NCBI GenBank assembly: GCA_030066795.1
Contig: JASJAW010000017.1
Span: 86,959-150,958 of the forward strand
Length of the DNA stretch: 64,000 bases
Source: Dinoroseobacter sp.
GTDB taxonomy: Bacteria; Pseudomonadota; Alphaproteobacteria; Rhodobacterales; Rhodobacteraceae
Direction: 5' to 3'
Shown here: in pieces, positions 55,102 to 64,000 of the stretch
Position numbering within the stretch: position 1 is the stretch's first letter
Layout of the letters: each line of letters begins with the position of its first letter
Notes under the pieces: model-generated
What the model was told of the DNA's origin: nothing
Seen by the model: only the letters and a program-made list of their open reading frames with translations
Database searches by the model: none
Position numbers and translations under genes: made by a program

Positions 55102-56820
55102 TCACAACGGAAGACCGACCACGAACCGTGCGCCAAGTGGCTCGGATGTGGGATCAAACTCCGTGGGACGAATATTCTCGGCCCAGATCACGCCACCATG
55201 GGCTTCAACGATTTGTTTGGATATCGCAAGACCCAGCCCTGAGTGATTGCCGAACTGGCGTTCGGGGCGTTCCGAGTAGAAACGCGTGAAAATCTTCGTC
55301 AGCGCTTCTTCCGGGATGCCCGGGCCAGTATCCTCGACCACCACCAGCACACGGTTGTCTCGCTGTCGCGCCCAGAGCCGCACGGCATCGCCCTTCTCGC
55401 AGAACGAGATGGCGTTGCCGAGAAGATTTACAAAGACCTGCGCGAGTCTTGGCTCGAGGCCTTGGATAATGACCGGTGTCTCAGGCATATCGGTGATGAA
55501 GTCGATGCCCTGCCCGGCGGCTTCTTCCGCGTGATAGTCCGTGAGGTTGCGCAGCATCTTGATCAGGTCGAAGGCTTCTTCTTCCTCCTTCACCAACTCG
55601 CTGTCGAGGCGCGAGGCGTTCGAGATATCAGATACCAGCCTGTCTAGGCGGCGCACGTCGTGTTCGATCACGTCCAGAAGCTTCTGACGCTGGTCTTCGC
55701 GCTTGGCCATGCGAAGAGTGCCCGTCGCCGAGCGCAGGGACGCAAGCGGGTTTTTGATTTCATGGGCAACGTCAGCGGCAAATTGTTCGTTGGCGTCGAT
55801 CCGGTCATAGAGCGCTGATACCATGCCACGTAGCGCACCGGACAACCTGCCAATCTCGTCCGGGCGGCCGGTCAGGTCGGGAATGCGCACGCGTCCGGGG
55901 CTCATTTTGCGGGCGTTGCGGTCGCGTCCAAGCTCTGCGGCCGCGGCCAGGTCCGACAAAGGGTTCGCGATCGTGCCAGCAAGCACAAGGCTAAGCCCGA
56001 TTGAGACAAGCAGCGCCACGATGAACATCTGGAGGAACTGTTCCCGTTCGCGTTGCACGAGCAGGTCAATCTCGCCTGACGCGGTGGTCAGGGCCACAAC
56101 ACCCACAACAGCCCCGTCAATGACAACCGGCGTCCCGACCGCGAAGATCTGATTACCCGCTGGGTTGATCGAGTTTTCGATCGCTGTGGTGCCAGTCAGA
56201 GCTTCATCGAACAGGCTGCGTGCCTGCTCCTCTCCGGACACCAGAACTGGAAGCGTCTCCCGCCCTACGAGGCGCGCGATAGCCTCCCAAACAGCATTGA
56301 GGCTGTCCGTGATGATGGTGGGCCGGGGGGCGTCCGTTTCGCTTATTGTTGCCCATTCTGATCGCTGGGCTCCTTCGGCCTGGGCCAGGGTGTTGCCCTC
56401 AGCATTAAAAACAAACAGCTCAAGCGATGGTGCCAGATCTATGGACGCCACAAGTCGCGGCACATCCAGATCAGACAGGCCGTTTTCGGCGCCCGTCTCA
56501 GTTGCCACGGCTTCCAGAACGTCCGCCACCAAGTGAGCCTCGAAAACGAGTCCCTGCTCGCGCTGAAAAACAAGACTGTCTCGGAACGGATTAAGGTACA
56601 GAACCCCCGCGACAAGCACGACGAGCGCCATCAGGTTAAAGGTGATGATCTTCCGTGCGAGGGGGGAGCTGTTAATCGAAAGCACCCGCTTCGATCTGCG
56701 GGCGCTTTGAATTTCGGGGTCACGCTCTGCGACACTGTCGACCCAGTCTTCGCCAAGTTCCACCCCCGGTGGCTTGGCACGACGTTTTTGAGGTGGGCCA
56801 GACTGAGACGCCAATGTCAT
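55102..56820 (-). CDS. chvG: Sensor histidine kinase ChvG (ExoS)
   Basis: 572 residues. Two membrane segments (about 58-77 and 264-283) enclose a roughly 185-residue periplasmic sensor; a HAMP domain follows, then the H-box [19 protein letters not shown] with His353, and an ATPase domain with N, G1 and G2 motifs ([34 protein letters not shown]). In rhizobia and Agrobacterium ChvG/ChvI respond to acid and envelope state. It overlaps chvI by ATGA and is followed by hprK. Confidence 0.93.
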   Translation of the reverse strand: MTLASQSGPPQKRRAKPPGVELGEDWVDSVAERDPEIQSARRSKRVLSINSSPLARKIITFNLMALVVLVAGVLYLNPFRDSLVFQREQGLVFEAHLVADVLEAVATETGAENGLSDLDVPRLVASIDLAPSLELFVFNAEGNTLAQAEGAQRSEWATISETDAPRPTIITDSLNAVWEAIARLVGRETLPVLVSGEEQARSLFDEALTGTTAIENSINPAGNQIFAVGTPVVIDGAVVGVVALTTASGEIDLLVQREREQFLQMFIVALLVSIGLSLVLAGTIANPLSDLAAAAELGRDRNARKMSPGRVRIPDLTGRPDEIGRLSGALRGMVSALYDRIDANEQFAADVAHEIKNPLASLRSATGTLRMAKREDQRQKLLDVIEHDVRRLDRLVSDISNASRLDSELVKEEEEAFDLIKMLRNLTDYHAEEAAGQGIDFITDMPETPVIIQGLEPRLAQVFVNLLGNAISFCEKGDAVRLWARQRDNRVLVVVEDTGPGIPEEALTKIFTRFYSERPERQFGNHSGLGLAISKQIVEAHGGVIWAENIRPTEFDPTSEPLGARFVVGLPL

Positions 56821-57518
56821 TCTTCGTTGTACTTGTACCCAATGCCGTAGAGCGTTTCGATCGCAGTGAACGTGTCATCTACAGACCGCATCTTCTTGCG
56901 AAGACGCTTGATATGGCTGTCGATCGTCCTGTCATCTACGTAGACCTGATCATCATAGGCCACATCCATCAACTGGTCACGGCTTTTTACAAACCCGGGC
57001 CGCTGCGCGAGCGCCTGCAGCAGCAGGAACTCGGTGACGGTCAGCGCAACATCTTTGCCCTTCCAAGCCACAGCGTGGCGAAGCGGGTCCATTGTCAGGT
57101 TCCCACGTACGAGCGCTTTGCTTTCGTCCACTTCACCAGCTTCTGAGTTTGCAATCGCTTCTTGGCGGCGCAGGAGTGCCCTGATGCGCTCCACCAGAAG
57201 ACGCTGAGAGAACGGCTTCTTTACGTAGTCATCTGCGCCCATCCGCAGGCCCAGAACTTCGTCAATCTCGTCGTCTTTTGACGTCAGAAAAATGACCGGC
57301 ATCTTGGATTTCTGCCGGACCCGCTGGAGAAGGTCCATCCCGTCCATCCGCGGCATCTTTATATCGAACACACCAAGTTCGGGCATGCGTCGATTGAAAG
57401 CGTCGAGCGCCGATTGACCATCGTTATATGTTTCGACTTCAAAGCCTTCAGCTTCCAGGGTAATGGAAACAGAAGTCAGGATATTCCGGTCGTCGTCGAC
57501 CAATGCGATCCGCGACAT
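56817..57518 (-). CDS. chvI: Response regulator ChvI (OmpR family)
   Basis: 233 residues. Receiver domain with Asp8/Asp9 and phosphoacceptor Asp52 in [19 protein letters not shown] near 76 has the conserved Lys. The C-terminal winged helix ends [25 protein letters not shown]. Transcribed first in chvI-chvG-hprK-rapZ-EIIA-ptsH, all on the minus strand within short gaps. ATG 57518 is used because the receiver starts at once after it. Confidence 0.95.
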   Translation of the reverse strand: MSRIALVDDDRNILTSVSITLEAEGFEVETYNDGQSALDAFNRRMPELGVFDIKMPRMDGMDLLQRVRQKSKMPVIFLTSKDDEIDEVLGLRMGADDYVKKPFSQRLLVERIRALLRRQEAIANSEAGEVDESKALVRGNLTMDPLRHAVAWKGKDVALTVTEFLLLQALAQRPGFVKSRDQLMDVAYDDQVYVDDRTIDSHIKRLRKKMRSVDDTFTAIETLYGIGYKYNEE

Positions 57519-57887
57519 GGGCGAATTCCTTTTACTGCTGCGGCCTGCCATTATTTTTATTTATGGCAGGACAATGAGTCTTCAGGGCCTGAGAATCAAC
57601 CGAATTCTCTTAATTCAGCCCCACTGACGCCCTGAAAACACGACAAATCGGATAAGAAAGAGCTAAATTTGTGGTATTGTTGCGGCCAGAGGGCCTTATT
57701 GGCCGAACTGGTTGCGCTAACTGGGCTTTGGTTGCGCTAACTGCGCGAACAATCCTATTCCTCCCGTTAGACTGCGTGTTATACGACGGCCTACGCATTA
57801 AACAGCACGCTGTGAGCAAGGCGCTTGCAGCACATCTTTCGGTTTCCGGTCGCGAGAGCGACGCGTCACGAAGCAGGAGCTCAAGAC
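57519..57887. promoter_or_regulatory. 369-base divergent promoter region between chvI and pckA
   Basis: The only gap over 300 bases in the window. It carries two exact copies of a 15-base repeat, a GGCC-rich inverted patch (about 57693-57705), an AT-rich stretch near the chvI start and a possible TTATAC -10 near 57780 for pckA. No gene or RNA structure is evident. The small open frame 57610-57894 (minus) has no ribosome site. Confidence 0.5.
57709..57743. repeat. Tandem 15-base repeat, 20-base period, upstream of pckA
   Basis: TGGTTGCGCTAACTG at 57709-57723 and again at 57729-57743, identical, with period exactly 20 bases (about two helical turns). Each has GTT/AAC ends in inverted orientation. 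Probably a tandem operator about 145-180 bases before the pckA start. Confidence 0.65.
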
Positions 57888-59486
57888 ATGGCAAGTGGAC
57901 GGGTGAATCCAGCGCATACGTTGGACGATCAGGGTATCAACGGGCTTGGCCAGGTTCTTTACAACCTGAGCGAACCAGCACTGATCGAAGCAGCCCTCAA
58001 GCGCGACGAAGGCACCTTGGGCCGCGGCGGCACCTTCCTGGTTGAAACCGGCAAGTACACTGGCCGTTCTCCCAAAGATAAGCATGTTGTGAAAACCGCG
58101 GGCGTGGCCGACACGATATGGTGGGAAAACAACGCCGAAATGTCGCCCGAGGGTTTTGATGCGCTCTATGCAGACATGCTCGAGCACATGAAGGGCAAAG
58201 ACTACTTTGTGCAGGACCTTTTCGGTGGCGCGGACCCCGCGCACCGGCTCGACGTGCGTGTGGTCACTGAACTGGCATGGCATGGCCTCTTTATCCGGCA
58301 TCTGCTGCGGCGCCCTGCGCGTTCCGAGCTCGATAGCTTCGTTCCGGATTTCACAATAATCAACTGCCCCAGCTTCAAGGCTGATCCTGAGAAGCATGGT
58401 TGTCGATCCGACACGGTGATCGCGCTGAATTTCGAACGCAAGATGATCCTCATCGGCGGGACCGAGTACGCGGGCGAAAATAAGAAGTCCGTATTCACCC
58501 TGCTGAATTACATGCTTCCTGAGAAAGGCATCATGCCGATGCACTGTTCGGCGAACCATGCGGTAGGCAACCCGGTTGATACGGCTGTCTTCTTCGGCCT
58601 CTCCGGGACCGGGAAAACCACGCTGTCTGCAGACCCGAACCGTGTGTTGATTGGCGATGATGAACATGGCTGGTCGGAGCGCGGCACCTTCAACTTCGAA
58701 GGCGGCTGCTACGCAAAGACCATCAATCTCAGCGCCGAGGCGGAACCTGAGATTTACGCCACCACCGAGAAGTTTGGCACTGTGATCGAAAACATGGTGT
58801 TTGATCCCGAGACGCTCGAGCTCGATTTCGAGGATGACAGCCTGACTGCCAATATGCGCTGCGCATACCCGCTCGAATACATCTCGAATGCGTCGGATAC
58901 AGCTCTTGGCGGGCACCCGAAAAACATCATCATGCTCACCTGTGACGCATTTGGCGTACTGCCGCCGATTGCACGGCTCACGCCAGCACAGGCCATGTAT
59001 CACTTCCTGTCCGGGTTTACCTCCAAGGTCGCAGGAACAGAGCGTGGCGTGACCGAACCAACGCCGACCTTCTCCACCTGCTTTGGTGCGCCGTTTATGC
59101 CGCGCCGCCCTGAGACATACGGCAAGCTGCTGCAAGAAAAGATCGCAAAACACGGCGCGACCTGCTGGCTGGTGAACACCGGCTGGACCGGCGGTGCGTA
59201 TGGGACAGGTTCGCGTATGCCGATCAAAGCGACCCGCGCGCTTCTGACCGCAGCGCTTGACGGTTCGCTTGCTGATGCGACCTTCCGCAAGGACGCGAAT
59301 TTTGGCTTCGATGTGCCTGTGACGGTCGACGGGGTGGATGCCAAGCTTCTAGACCCGCGTAGCACGTGGGCTGATGCCGCTGCCTATGACGCGCAGGCGC
59401 AGAATCTCGTAGAGATGTTTGCGGAGAATTTCGCTCAGTACGTTCCGTACATTGACGAGGATGTGAAAGCGGTCGCGATCGGCTAG
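57888..59486 (+). CDS. pckA: Phosphoenolpyruvate carboxykinase (ATP)
   Basis: 532 residues. Kinase-1a loop GLSGTGKTT at 237-245, ATP site [12 protein letters not shown] near 255, substrate Arg in [11 protein letters not shown] near 55-65, and [10 protein letters not shown] near 218. It makes PEP from oxaloacetate in gluconeogenesis, with ATP. AGGAG eight bases before ATG 57888 and an N-terminus typical of the family support this start. Its place next to chvI is the normal alphaproteobacterial order, and rhizobial ChvGI mutants show altered carbon use. Confidence 0.97.
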   Translation: MASGRVNPAHTLDDQGINGLGQVLYNLSEPALIEAALKRDEGTLGRGGTFLVETGKYTGRSPKDKHVVKTAGVADTIWWENNAEMSPEGFDALYADMLEHMKGKDYFVQDLFGGADPAHRLDVRVVTELAWHGLFIRHLLRRPARSELDSFVPDFTIINCPSFKADPEKHGCRSDTVIALNFERKMILIGGTEYAGENKKSVFTLLNYMLPEKGIMPMHCSANHAVGNPVDTAVFFGLSGTGKTTLSADPNRVLIGDDEHGWSERGTFNFEGGCYAKTINLSAEAEPEIYATTEKFGTVIENMVFDPETLELDFEDDSLTANMRCAYPLEYISNASDTALGGHPKNIIMLTCDAFGVLPPIARLTPAQAMYHFLSGFTSKVAGTERGVTEPTPTFSTCFGAPFMPRRPETYGKLLQEKIAKHGATCWLVNTGWTGGAYGTGSRMPIKATRALLTAALDGSLADATFRKDANFGFDVPVTVDGVDAKLLDPRSTWADAAAYDAQAQNLVEMFAENFAQYVPYIDEDVKAVAIG

Positions 59487-59505
59487 CTGGCGCAGTTCCA
59501 AGAAT

Positions 59506-59539
59506 TGAAAAACCCCGGCCAGCGCCGGGGTTTTTCTTT
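59506..59539. terminator. Bidirectional intrinsic terminator between pckA and the SnoaL-like gene
   Basis: CCCCGGC (59513-59519)/GCCGGGG (59524-59530) stem with 4-base loop CAGC, T-run TTTTTCTTTC on the plus side and AAAAA on the other, so it can end both converging transcripts. Confidence 0.9.
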
Positions 59540-59931
59540 CACGCGTTGGCGTATTTGTCGCCAACCTCTTCGCGCAACGGGTGCGTGTCGTAGTAGATCA
59601 GTAATTTCGAGAACCGCCCATCGCGGGCGAAGTGGAACAGGTCCACGCCTTCGAAACTGATGTCGTCCCCGCTGTTGAGGGTCCAGTCGTAGCGGAAGTG
59701 TCCTGCAGCAGAACTCGCGTCGGCGTTCAGCAGAACATCGTGAACTGTTAATTTGCTTCCATTCGATGCAGCAGAAAGCTTTAGGAAGAATGCAGGTGCG
59801 TCGACCACACCGAGAAACGGGGAGAGTACCGTTGCGCCGGGGGCAAACAAACGGAGGATCGAGTCAGTATCGCCAGCCGTCAGCGCTGTGAAATAGGCTT
59901 GGACCTGAGCGGTCTTTTCCGTCGGTGTCAT
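59539..59931 (-). CDS. SnoaL-like/NTF2-fold protein
   Basis: 130 residues. QAYFTALTAGDTDSILRLFAPGATVLSPFLG near the N-terminus and GVDLFHFARDGRFSKLLIYYDTHPLREE near the end are the usual SnoaL/NTF2 pattern: a single alpha-beta cone domain that may be an isomerase, a hydratase or only a binding fold. Substrate unknown. It overlaps hbd by ATGA and is downstream of it, so it is co-transcribed with that dehydrogenase. Confidence 0.75.
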   Translation of the reverse strand: MTPTEKTAQVQAYFTALTAGDTDSILRLFAPGATVLSPFLGVVDAPAFFLKLSAASNGSKLTVHDVLLNADASSAAGHFRYDWTLNSGDDISFEGVDLFHFARDGRFSKLLIYYDTHPLREEVGDKYANA

Positions 59932-60803
59932 CGCGTTGGAACCGGTTCTTCCCCGCGATAGTCATAGAAGCCGCGTTGGGTTTTCCGGCCAAGCCAGCCC
60001 GCCTCGACGTACTTGGTCAGCAGCGGGCAGGGGCGGTACTTTGTGTCCGCCAGCCCGTCATGCAGCACGTTCATGATCGCCAGACAGGTGTCCAGCCCGA
60101 TGAAATCTGCCAGCTCCAGCGGGCCCATTGGGTGGTTTGCGCCCAGTTTCATCGACTCGTCGATGGAGCGTACATTTCCTACCCCCTCATAAAGCGTATA
60201 GACCGCCTCATTGATCATCGGCATCAGGATGCGGTTGACGATGAAGGCCGGAAAGTCCTCAGCGCTTGCGGCTGTTTTTCCAAGTTTTTCGACGACACCC
60301 AACAGGGTTTTATACGTCTCCTCATCCGTCGCTATCCCGCGGATCAACTCGACCAGCTGCATAACCGGCACCGGGTTCATGAAGTGGAACCCCATGAATT
60401 TCTCTGGGCGGTCGGTGCGGCTCGCCAGTCGCGTGATCGAGATCGAAGAGGTGTTGGACGTAAGAATGGTCGAAGGTTTTAAATGCGGTTGTAGGTCTTC
60501 GAAGATCGCTGACTTAACCGTCTCGCGCTCCGTTGCGGCCTCGATCACGAGGTCAGTAGCACCCAGATCGGCCAGAGTAAGGGTCGTGTTGATCCGCCCG
60601 ATTGCTGCATCCGCTGCGCTCTGCTCGATCTTGCCCCGGCTTGTCTGGCGATCGAGGTTTTTGCGGATAAGTCCCAGAGCTTTGTCCAGTGCATCCTGGT
60701 TCACGTCGGTTAGATGCACGTCAAACCCCGACAGCGCGAATACATGGGCGATGCCGTTGCCCATTTGTCCAGCGCCGATCACGCCAACTGATTTGATGTC
60801 CAT
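59928..60803 (-). CDS. hbd: 3-hydroxybutyryl-CoA dehydrogenase
   Basis: 291 residues. N-terminal Rossmann domain VGVIGAGQMGNGIAHVFALSGFDVHLTD; catalytic Ser/His/Asn pattern in TSNTSSISITRLA, GFHFMNPVPVMQLVELI and the C-terminal NRILMPMINEAVYTLYEG, LGANHPMGPLELADFIG. It interconverts acetoacetyl-CoA and 3-hydroxybutyryl-CoA with NAD(P). ATG 60803 begins just before the Rossmann motif. Near etfAB, as in many Rhodobacterales. Confidence 0.95.
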   Translation of the reverse strand: MDIKSVGVIGAGQMGNGIAHVFALSGFDVHLTDVNQDALDKALGLIRKNLDRQTSRGKIEQSAADAAIGRINTTLTLADLGATDLVIEAATERETVKSAIFEDLQPHLKPSTILTSNTSSISITRLASRTDRPEKFMGFHFMNPVPVMQLVELIRGIATDEETYKTLLGVVEKLGKTAASAEDFPAFIVNRILMPMINEAVYTLYEGVGNVRSIDESMKLGANHPMGPLELADFIGLDTCLAIMNVLHDGLADTKYRPCPLLTKYVEAGWLGRKTQRGFYDYRGEEPVPTR

Positions 60804-60884
60804 CTGAGCCCCACCTGGTCGCATTCGCGCGGAGTTTACGCGGGTCAAGGCGGCGAGTGCAAGCTAGGAAACCTATGTCTCTCT

Positions 60885-60919
60885 AGGCTAAAAAATTATG
60901 AAAAATAGAGGTTTAGCCT
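60885..60919. promoter_or_regulatory. Perfect 8-base inverted repeat in the hbd/DUF6473 divergent region
   Basis: AGGCTAAA (60885-60892)/TTTAGCCT (60912-60919) with a 19-base AT-rich spacer, 60 bases before the DUF6473 start and about 80 before hbd. A nearby AAACCT/AGGTTT pair lies around it. Likely a promoter-region operator; no T-run for a terminator. Confidence 0.45.
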
Positions 60920-60978
60920 TTCATCAACTCTTCGGTCCGAAAATGGTCTTGGGTGAGTTTTGAACGAGGTGGGCGACC

Positions 60979-61827
60979 ATGAGCTTTCAGCATCATGGCG
61001 CGGACGCAATCAGCTATGCGCCGTGCTTCTACGAAAACATCGGGGGTCCGTTTCGAGGGCCAAAACGCGATCTGAAAGGGGCGTATATCGCCTGTCTTGG
61101 CGGGGCGGGCATGTTCGGAAAATTCGTACCACAAGCGCTCCCAGATGCGCTGGAAACGGGGGCAGGGCTTCCGGCCGTCAATCTGGGGCAGGTCAATGGT
61201 GGGATCGATTTCATGTCGGACCCGGACGTTCTTGCCATTGCGCAGCATGCGGAATGCACTGTGGTGGAGCTTGTCGGCGCGCATAATCTGTCGAACCGCT
61301 TCTATAGGGTACATGCGCGCCGAAATGACCGGGTTATCTCGGGCACCCCGTTGCTGCAGGAAGTCTTTCCTACACTCGATCTGTCGGACGTGCATTTTAC
61401 ACGGCATCTTCTGACGCTGATGCAGCACATAGGGCCCCGTCGTATGGAAACCGTGATCGAGGAATTGCAGCAAACTTGGTTGGAGAAGATGCAGGGCTTC
61501 CTGTCACGGGTGCCTGGCCCTGTGATCCTGCTTTGGATGGGTGGTGAGCGCGTACCTGAGCGGGCCGCCGATCCATCGTCCCGCTTGCCGTTTGTTGATT
61601 TGCATATGGTGGTAGAGGTCGCTCAATCTGCCGCCGACCTGATCGTAGTCGACGCTCAGGAGCTGGGCGGGTCCCGCGCCGAGATGGACTTACCGGCAAA
61701 ATACAAGCGGCAACTGAGATTTCTGCCATCTGCGCAAGAGATCGCAGTCGCAGCAAATCAGGTACTGCATCGGATCGCGCGACAGGGCTTTGTAACCACA
61801 CCCACCCGGGAGATGCGCGCCGGCTGA
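60979..61827 (+). CDS. DUF6473 family protein, function unknown
   Basis: 282 residues, soluble. GAYIACLGGAGMFGKFV near residue 34 resembles a nucleotide or SGNH-like loop; VVNLGQVNGGIDF and ECTVVELVGAHNLSNRFYRVH follow, and the middle has VPGPVILLWMGG. The name DUF6473 is from memory of Rhodobacterales proteins beside etfA. GxGxxG and a possible sulfotransferase- or SGNH-type role are only impressions. ATG 60979 follows GAGGTGGG. Divergent from hbd, convergent with etfA. Confidence 0.65.
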   Translation: MSFQHHGADAISYAPCFYENIGGPFRGPKRDLKGAYIACLGGAGMFGKFVPQALPDALETGAGLPAVNLGQVNGGIDFMSDPDVLAIAQHAECTVVELVGAHNLSNRFYRVHARRNDRVISGTPLLQEVFPTLDLSDVHFTRHLLTLMQHIGPRRMETVIEELQQTWLEKMQGFLSRVPGPVILLWMGGERVPERAADPSSRLPFVDLHMVVEVAQSAADLIVVDAQELGGSRAEMDLPAKYKRQLRFLPSAQEIAVAANQVLHRIARQGFVTTPTREMRAG

Positions 61828-61845
61828 CACCACTGAACGTGAACA

Positions 61846-61874
61846 AATAAGGCCCGCTGATGCGGGCCTTATTC
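61846..61874. terminator. Bidirectional terminator-like hairpin between DUF6473 and etfA
   Basis: AAGGCCCGC (61849-61857)/GCGGGCCTT (61862-61870), 9 pairs, 4-base loop, with short TT/AA tails on both sides. Placed between two convergent gene ends. Confidence 0.8.
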
Positions 61875-61898
61875 TACGTTCACCTGAGAAGGGTGAGT

Positions 61899-62828
61899 TT
61901 AACCAAGTTTGTCTGTCAGTTCTGGAACAGCGTCGAACAAGTCCGCGACAAGACCATAATCCGCAACCTGGAAGATAGGCGCTTCTTCGTCCTTATTGAT
62001 CGCAACGATGACCTTGCTGTCTTTCATACCGGCGAGGTGCTGGATCGCACCTGAAATGCCGACCGCGATATAAAGCTCAGGCGCAACAACCTTGCCGGTC
62101 TGCCCTACTTGCCAATCGTTCGGTGCGTAGCCGGAGTCCACCGCAGCGCGCGAGGCACCGACGGCTGCACCGAGTTTGTCGGCCAGTCCTTCGATGATCG
62201 CAAACTGCTCTTCCGAGCCCACTCCACGGCCGCCGGATACGACGATCCCTGCGGAGGTTAGTTCCGGGCGATCGCTCTCGGCAACCTTGTCTTCGACCCA
62301 GCTCGAAAGCCCAGACGCGGCCGGCGCTGCTGCGTCTTCAACCGGTGCAGAGCCACCAGATCCGGCTGCGTCGAACGTGGACGTCCGGAAGGTGATGACC
62401 TTTTTGGCGTCGCTGGATTTCACGGTCTGGATTGCGTTGCCAGCATAGATCGGACGCTGGAACGTATCGGCATCGACCACTGCCACAACATCAGATATGA
62501 CCATCGCATCCAGCAAAGCCGCGACACGCGGCATAATGTTCTTCGCGTCCGTGGTCGCCGGAGCAACGATGTGGGAATAGTCACCTGCCAGACCGACGAT
62601 CAGGTCGGCCGTGGCTTCCGCCAGACGATGACCGAGGCTGTCGCCTTCGGCTACGAGCACCTTGGACACACCTTCGATGGTCGCCGCTTCGGCGGCTGCA
62701 TCCTTGGCTGATGCGCCCGCACATAGCACGGTGACATCGCCAAGCGCTTTGGCGGCGGTTACGGCCTTGGCGGTGGCGTCCATCGCCAGCGCACCGGACG
62801 TCACTTCTGCGAGAAGAAGAACAGCCAT
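61899..62828 (-). CDS. etfA: Electron transfer flavoprotein alpha subunit
   Basis: 309 residues. The C-terminal FAD-binding half has [88 protein letters not shown] in segments, all typical. With EtfB it takes electrons from acyl-CoA dehydrogenases such as Mcd and passes them to ETF-quinone oxidoreductase. It shares one base with the end of etfB. Confidence 0.97.
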   Translation of the reverse strand: MAVLLLAEVTSGALAMDATAKAVTAAKALGDVTVLCAGASAKDAAAEAATIEGVSKVLVAEGDSLGHRLAEATADLIVGLAGDYSHIVAPATTDAKNIMPRVAALLDAMVISDVVAVVDADTFQRPIYAGNAIQTVKSSDAKKVITFRTSTFDAAGSGGSAPVEDAAAPAASGLSSWVEDKVAESDRPELTSAGIVVSGGRGVGSEEQFAIIEGLADKLGAAVGASRAAVDSGYAPNDWQVGQTGKVVAPELYIAVGISGAIQHLAGMKDSKVIVAINKDEEAPIFQVADYGLVADLFDAVPELTDKLG

Positions 62829-63586
62829 TATACAGCCCCCGCTTCTTTGAGTTTGCTGACAAGCTCCTCAACGGAGCCAACCTTGATCCCTGCCTGCCTT
62901 TCTTCCGGCTCGGCTGTGGTCACCACTTCAAGACGAGGCGTGACATCAACGCCGTAATCGGCGGGTGTTTTCTCGTCGAGCGGCTTTTTCTTCGCCTTCA
63001 TAATGTTCGGCAGCGACGCATAGCGTGGTTCGTTCAGGCGCAGGTCCGCTGTGACAATCGCAGGCATTTTGACTTCAATGGTCTGCAAACCGCCGTCTAC
63101 CTCGCGGGTCACTTTGGCGGTTTCGCCTTCTATTTCCACTTCTGACGCAAATGTCGCCTGGCTCCAGCCCAGAAGCGCCGACAACATCTGGCCGGTGGCG
63201 TTCATATCGTTGTCGATGGCTTGCTTGCCGCAGATGATCAGACCGGGCTGTTCTTCTTCGGCTACTTTCGCCAGAAGCTTTGCCACTGCCAAAGGCTCGA
63301 TGTCCTGATGCACGTCATCGGCAGCGACGATCAGGATCGCGCGGTCGGCCCCCATCGCGAGCGCTGTCCGCAGGGTTTCCTGCGCTTGCTTAACGCCAAT
63401 CGAAACGGCGACGATCTCGGATGCTGCGCCTTTCTCCTTCAGGCGGATCGCTTCTTCCACTGCAATCTCGTCAAAAGGATTCATAGACATTTTAACATTG
63501 GCCAGATCGACACCGCTGCCGTCCGCTTTCACGCGGACTTTCACGTTATAGTCGATCACGCGTTTTACAGGCACCAGGACCTTCAT
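62828..63586 (-). CDS. etfB: Electron transfer flavoprotein beta subunit
   Basis: 252 residues. [19 protein letters not shown] at the N-terminus, [36 protein letters not shown] (AMP site) and [11 protein letters not shown] near 195 are the EtfB signature. ATG 63586 has AGGAGA about eight bases upstream; the in-frame ATG 21 bases earlier is less favoured. Transcribed with etfA, downstream of cobO. Confidence 0.97.
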   Translation of the reverse strand: MKVLVPVKRVIDYNVKVRVKADGSGVDLANVKMSMNPFDEIAVEEAIRLKEKGAASEIVAVSIGVKQAQETLRTALAMGADRAILIVAADDVHQDIEPLAVAKLLAKVAEEEQPGLIICGKQAIDNDMNATGQMLSALLGWSQATFASEVEIEGETAKVTREVDGGLQTIEVKMPAIVTADLRLNEPRYASLPNIMKAKKKPLDEKTPADYGVDVTPRLEVVTTAEPEERQAGIKVGSVEELVSKLKEAGAV

Positions 63587-63771
63587 ATGCGTATCTCTCC
63601 TGATCAAACGGCGCCTGTCCGGGCAGGCGCGGAAAATTCATCGGTGATGCAATACCTGAGCTATGCGCAAGACGACAGAGAAAAAGCGACGCATTTGCGC
63701 CTGCGACGCCGCGTTCTTTGGTTCAGTGACGTTCCGTTACTGATTTGGGCAGGGCAGGGGGACGGCCGCGC

Positions 63772-64000
63772 TCAGCGATTTGCGCCCGGAACCCACAAAA
63801 CATCCGCTTTGCCATCGTCATTGGCGATGCGGGAGGCCACGAAGAACCAGTCGCTCAGACGGTTGAGATACTTCACAGCGGCAGGGTTGATCGCCTCCAT
63901 AGTGGCAAGCTCTACGCTCAGACGTTCGGCGCGCCGTGAAACGGTTCGGCAGAGATGTAAATGCGCCGCCAAGGACGACCCACCGGGAAGAATAAAGGAC
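63772..64000 (-). CDS. cobO: ATP:cob(I)alamin adenosyltransferase, PduO type (5' end outside window)
   Basis: C-terminal about 76 residues, open at the right edge. FILPGG, then LAAHLHLCRTVSRRAERL, and VKYLNRLSDWFFVASRIAN are the hallmark of PduO-type (MMAB-like) adenosyltransferases, which attach the 5'-deoxyadenosyl group to cobalamin. The frame continues past the TTG at 63972 to the edge. It precedes etfB by 185 bases; adenosylcobalamin is the form used by the CoA mutases of the ethylmalonyl-CoA pathway. Confidence 0.9.
   Translation of the reverse strand, partial: SFILPGGSSLAAHLHLCRTVSRRAERLSVELATMEAINPAAVKYLNRLSDWFFVASRIANDDGKADVLWVPGANR

Noticed and set aside
57798-59153. 451-codon open frame on the minus strand over pckA
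   Set aside because: It is antisense to a clear PckA; long antisense frames are expected in GC-rich DNA, and its protein resembles no family.
1-64000. tRNA, rRNA, CRISPR, prophage or insertion sequence
   Set aside because: Looked for cloverleaf sequences, regularly spaced repeats, transposase and integrase motifs; none found by eye.

Overview
The window reads as chromosome of an alphaproteobacterium of the Rhodobacterales, most likely the marine Roseobacter branch. This rests on established synteny: chvI-chvG-hprK-rapZ-EIIA-HPr beside pckA; cobO-etfB-etfA; rpoZ-relA/spoT-DUF2062-pdxJ-acpS-lepB-rnc-era-recO; def-def-fmt; a methylsuccinyl-CoA dehydrogenase of the ethylmalonyl-CoA pathway; and an alphaproteobacterial B12 gene set. 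DNA is GC-rich and densely coded, with many 4-base ATGA stop/start overlaps. I see no tRNA, rRNA, CRISPR array, insertion sequence, integrase or prophage gene.

Layout. 1-9.7 kb: end of an M1-like peptidase, a TspO-like membrane protein, then rpsO and pnp split apart by about 5.3 kb that hold a bicarbonate-transporter module (SbtA, its PII-like partner, a divergent LysR regulator), a secreted HExxH protein and a second LysR/TauE-SafE pair. 9.8-12.1 kb: two convergent surface-polysaccharide genes. 12.1-17.5 kb: cobW, an acetyltransferase gene and cobN on the minus strand. 17.8-22.4 kb: smc and a lytic transglycosylase. 22.5-33.6 kb: two B12 operons back to back around a glutathione-transferase gene: minus strand DUF1636-cobC-cobD, plus strand small membrane protein-cbiX-unknown-cobH-cobL-cobI-cbiG/cobJ-cobM. 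34-37 kb: a MalY-type lyase, two deformylase-like genes and fmt. 37.4-40 kb: ispH, DUF3429, rnhA and a NYN-domain gene. 40.1-48.8 kb: folK to recO housekeeping block. 49-53 kb: mcd, a second TauE/SafE protein and an acyltransferase. 53-59.5 kb: regulatory phosphotransferase proteins, RapZ, HprK, ChvG/ChvI and pckA. 59.5-64 kb: SnoaL-like protein, 3-hydroxybutyryl-CoA dehydrogenase, DUF6473, etfA, etfB and the start of the cobalamin adenosyltransferase gene, cut by the right edge.

How the parts fit. About 18 kb is devoted to cobalamin. CobI, CobJ, CobM, CobL and CobH build the contracted corrin ring, CobN is the large late cobalt chelatase subunit, CobC and CobD make and attach the aminopropanol arm, and CobO adenosylates. 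The operon also carries CbiX, normally an early-insertion cobalt chelatase, and a full CbiG domain fused to CobJ, so its genes mix the early- and late-insertion routes. Adenosylcobalamin is needed by mutases of the ethylmalonyl-CoA pathway, to which mcd belongs; etfAB take electrons from acyl-CoA dehydrogenases. The ChvGI, HprK/HPr/EIIA and RapZ group has no sugar permease and so looks regulatory.

Most interesting unexplained signals: a leader whose stem pairs the Shine-Dalgarno sequence of the DUF1636-cobC-cobD operon; a structured 297-base leader before the large cob operon with no recognisable B12 box; a duplicated Cys motif in CbiX; an uncharacterised RNase-H-fold-like protein inside the cob operon; a second deformylase lacking its metal and catalytic residues; DnaA-box-like sites between cobW and smc; a 15-base tandem repeat with exact 20-base period before pckA; and LysR-type palindromes lying over the start codons of two LysR genes. 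All readings are by eye; no searches or folding calculations were run.
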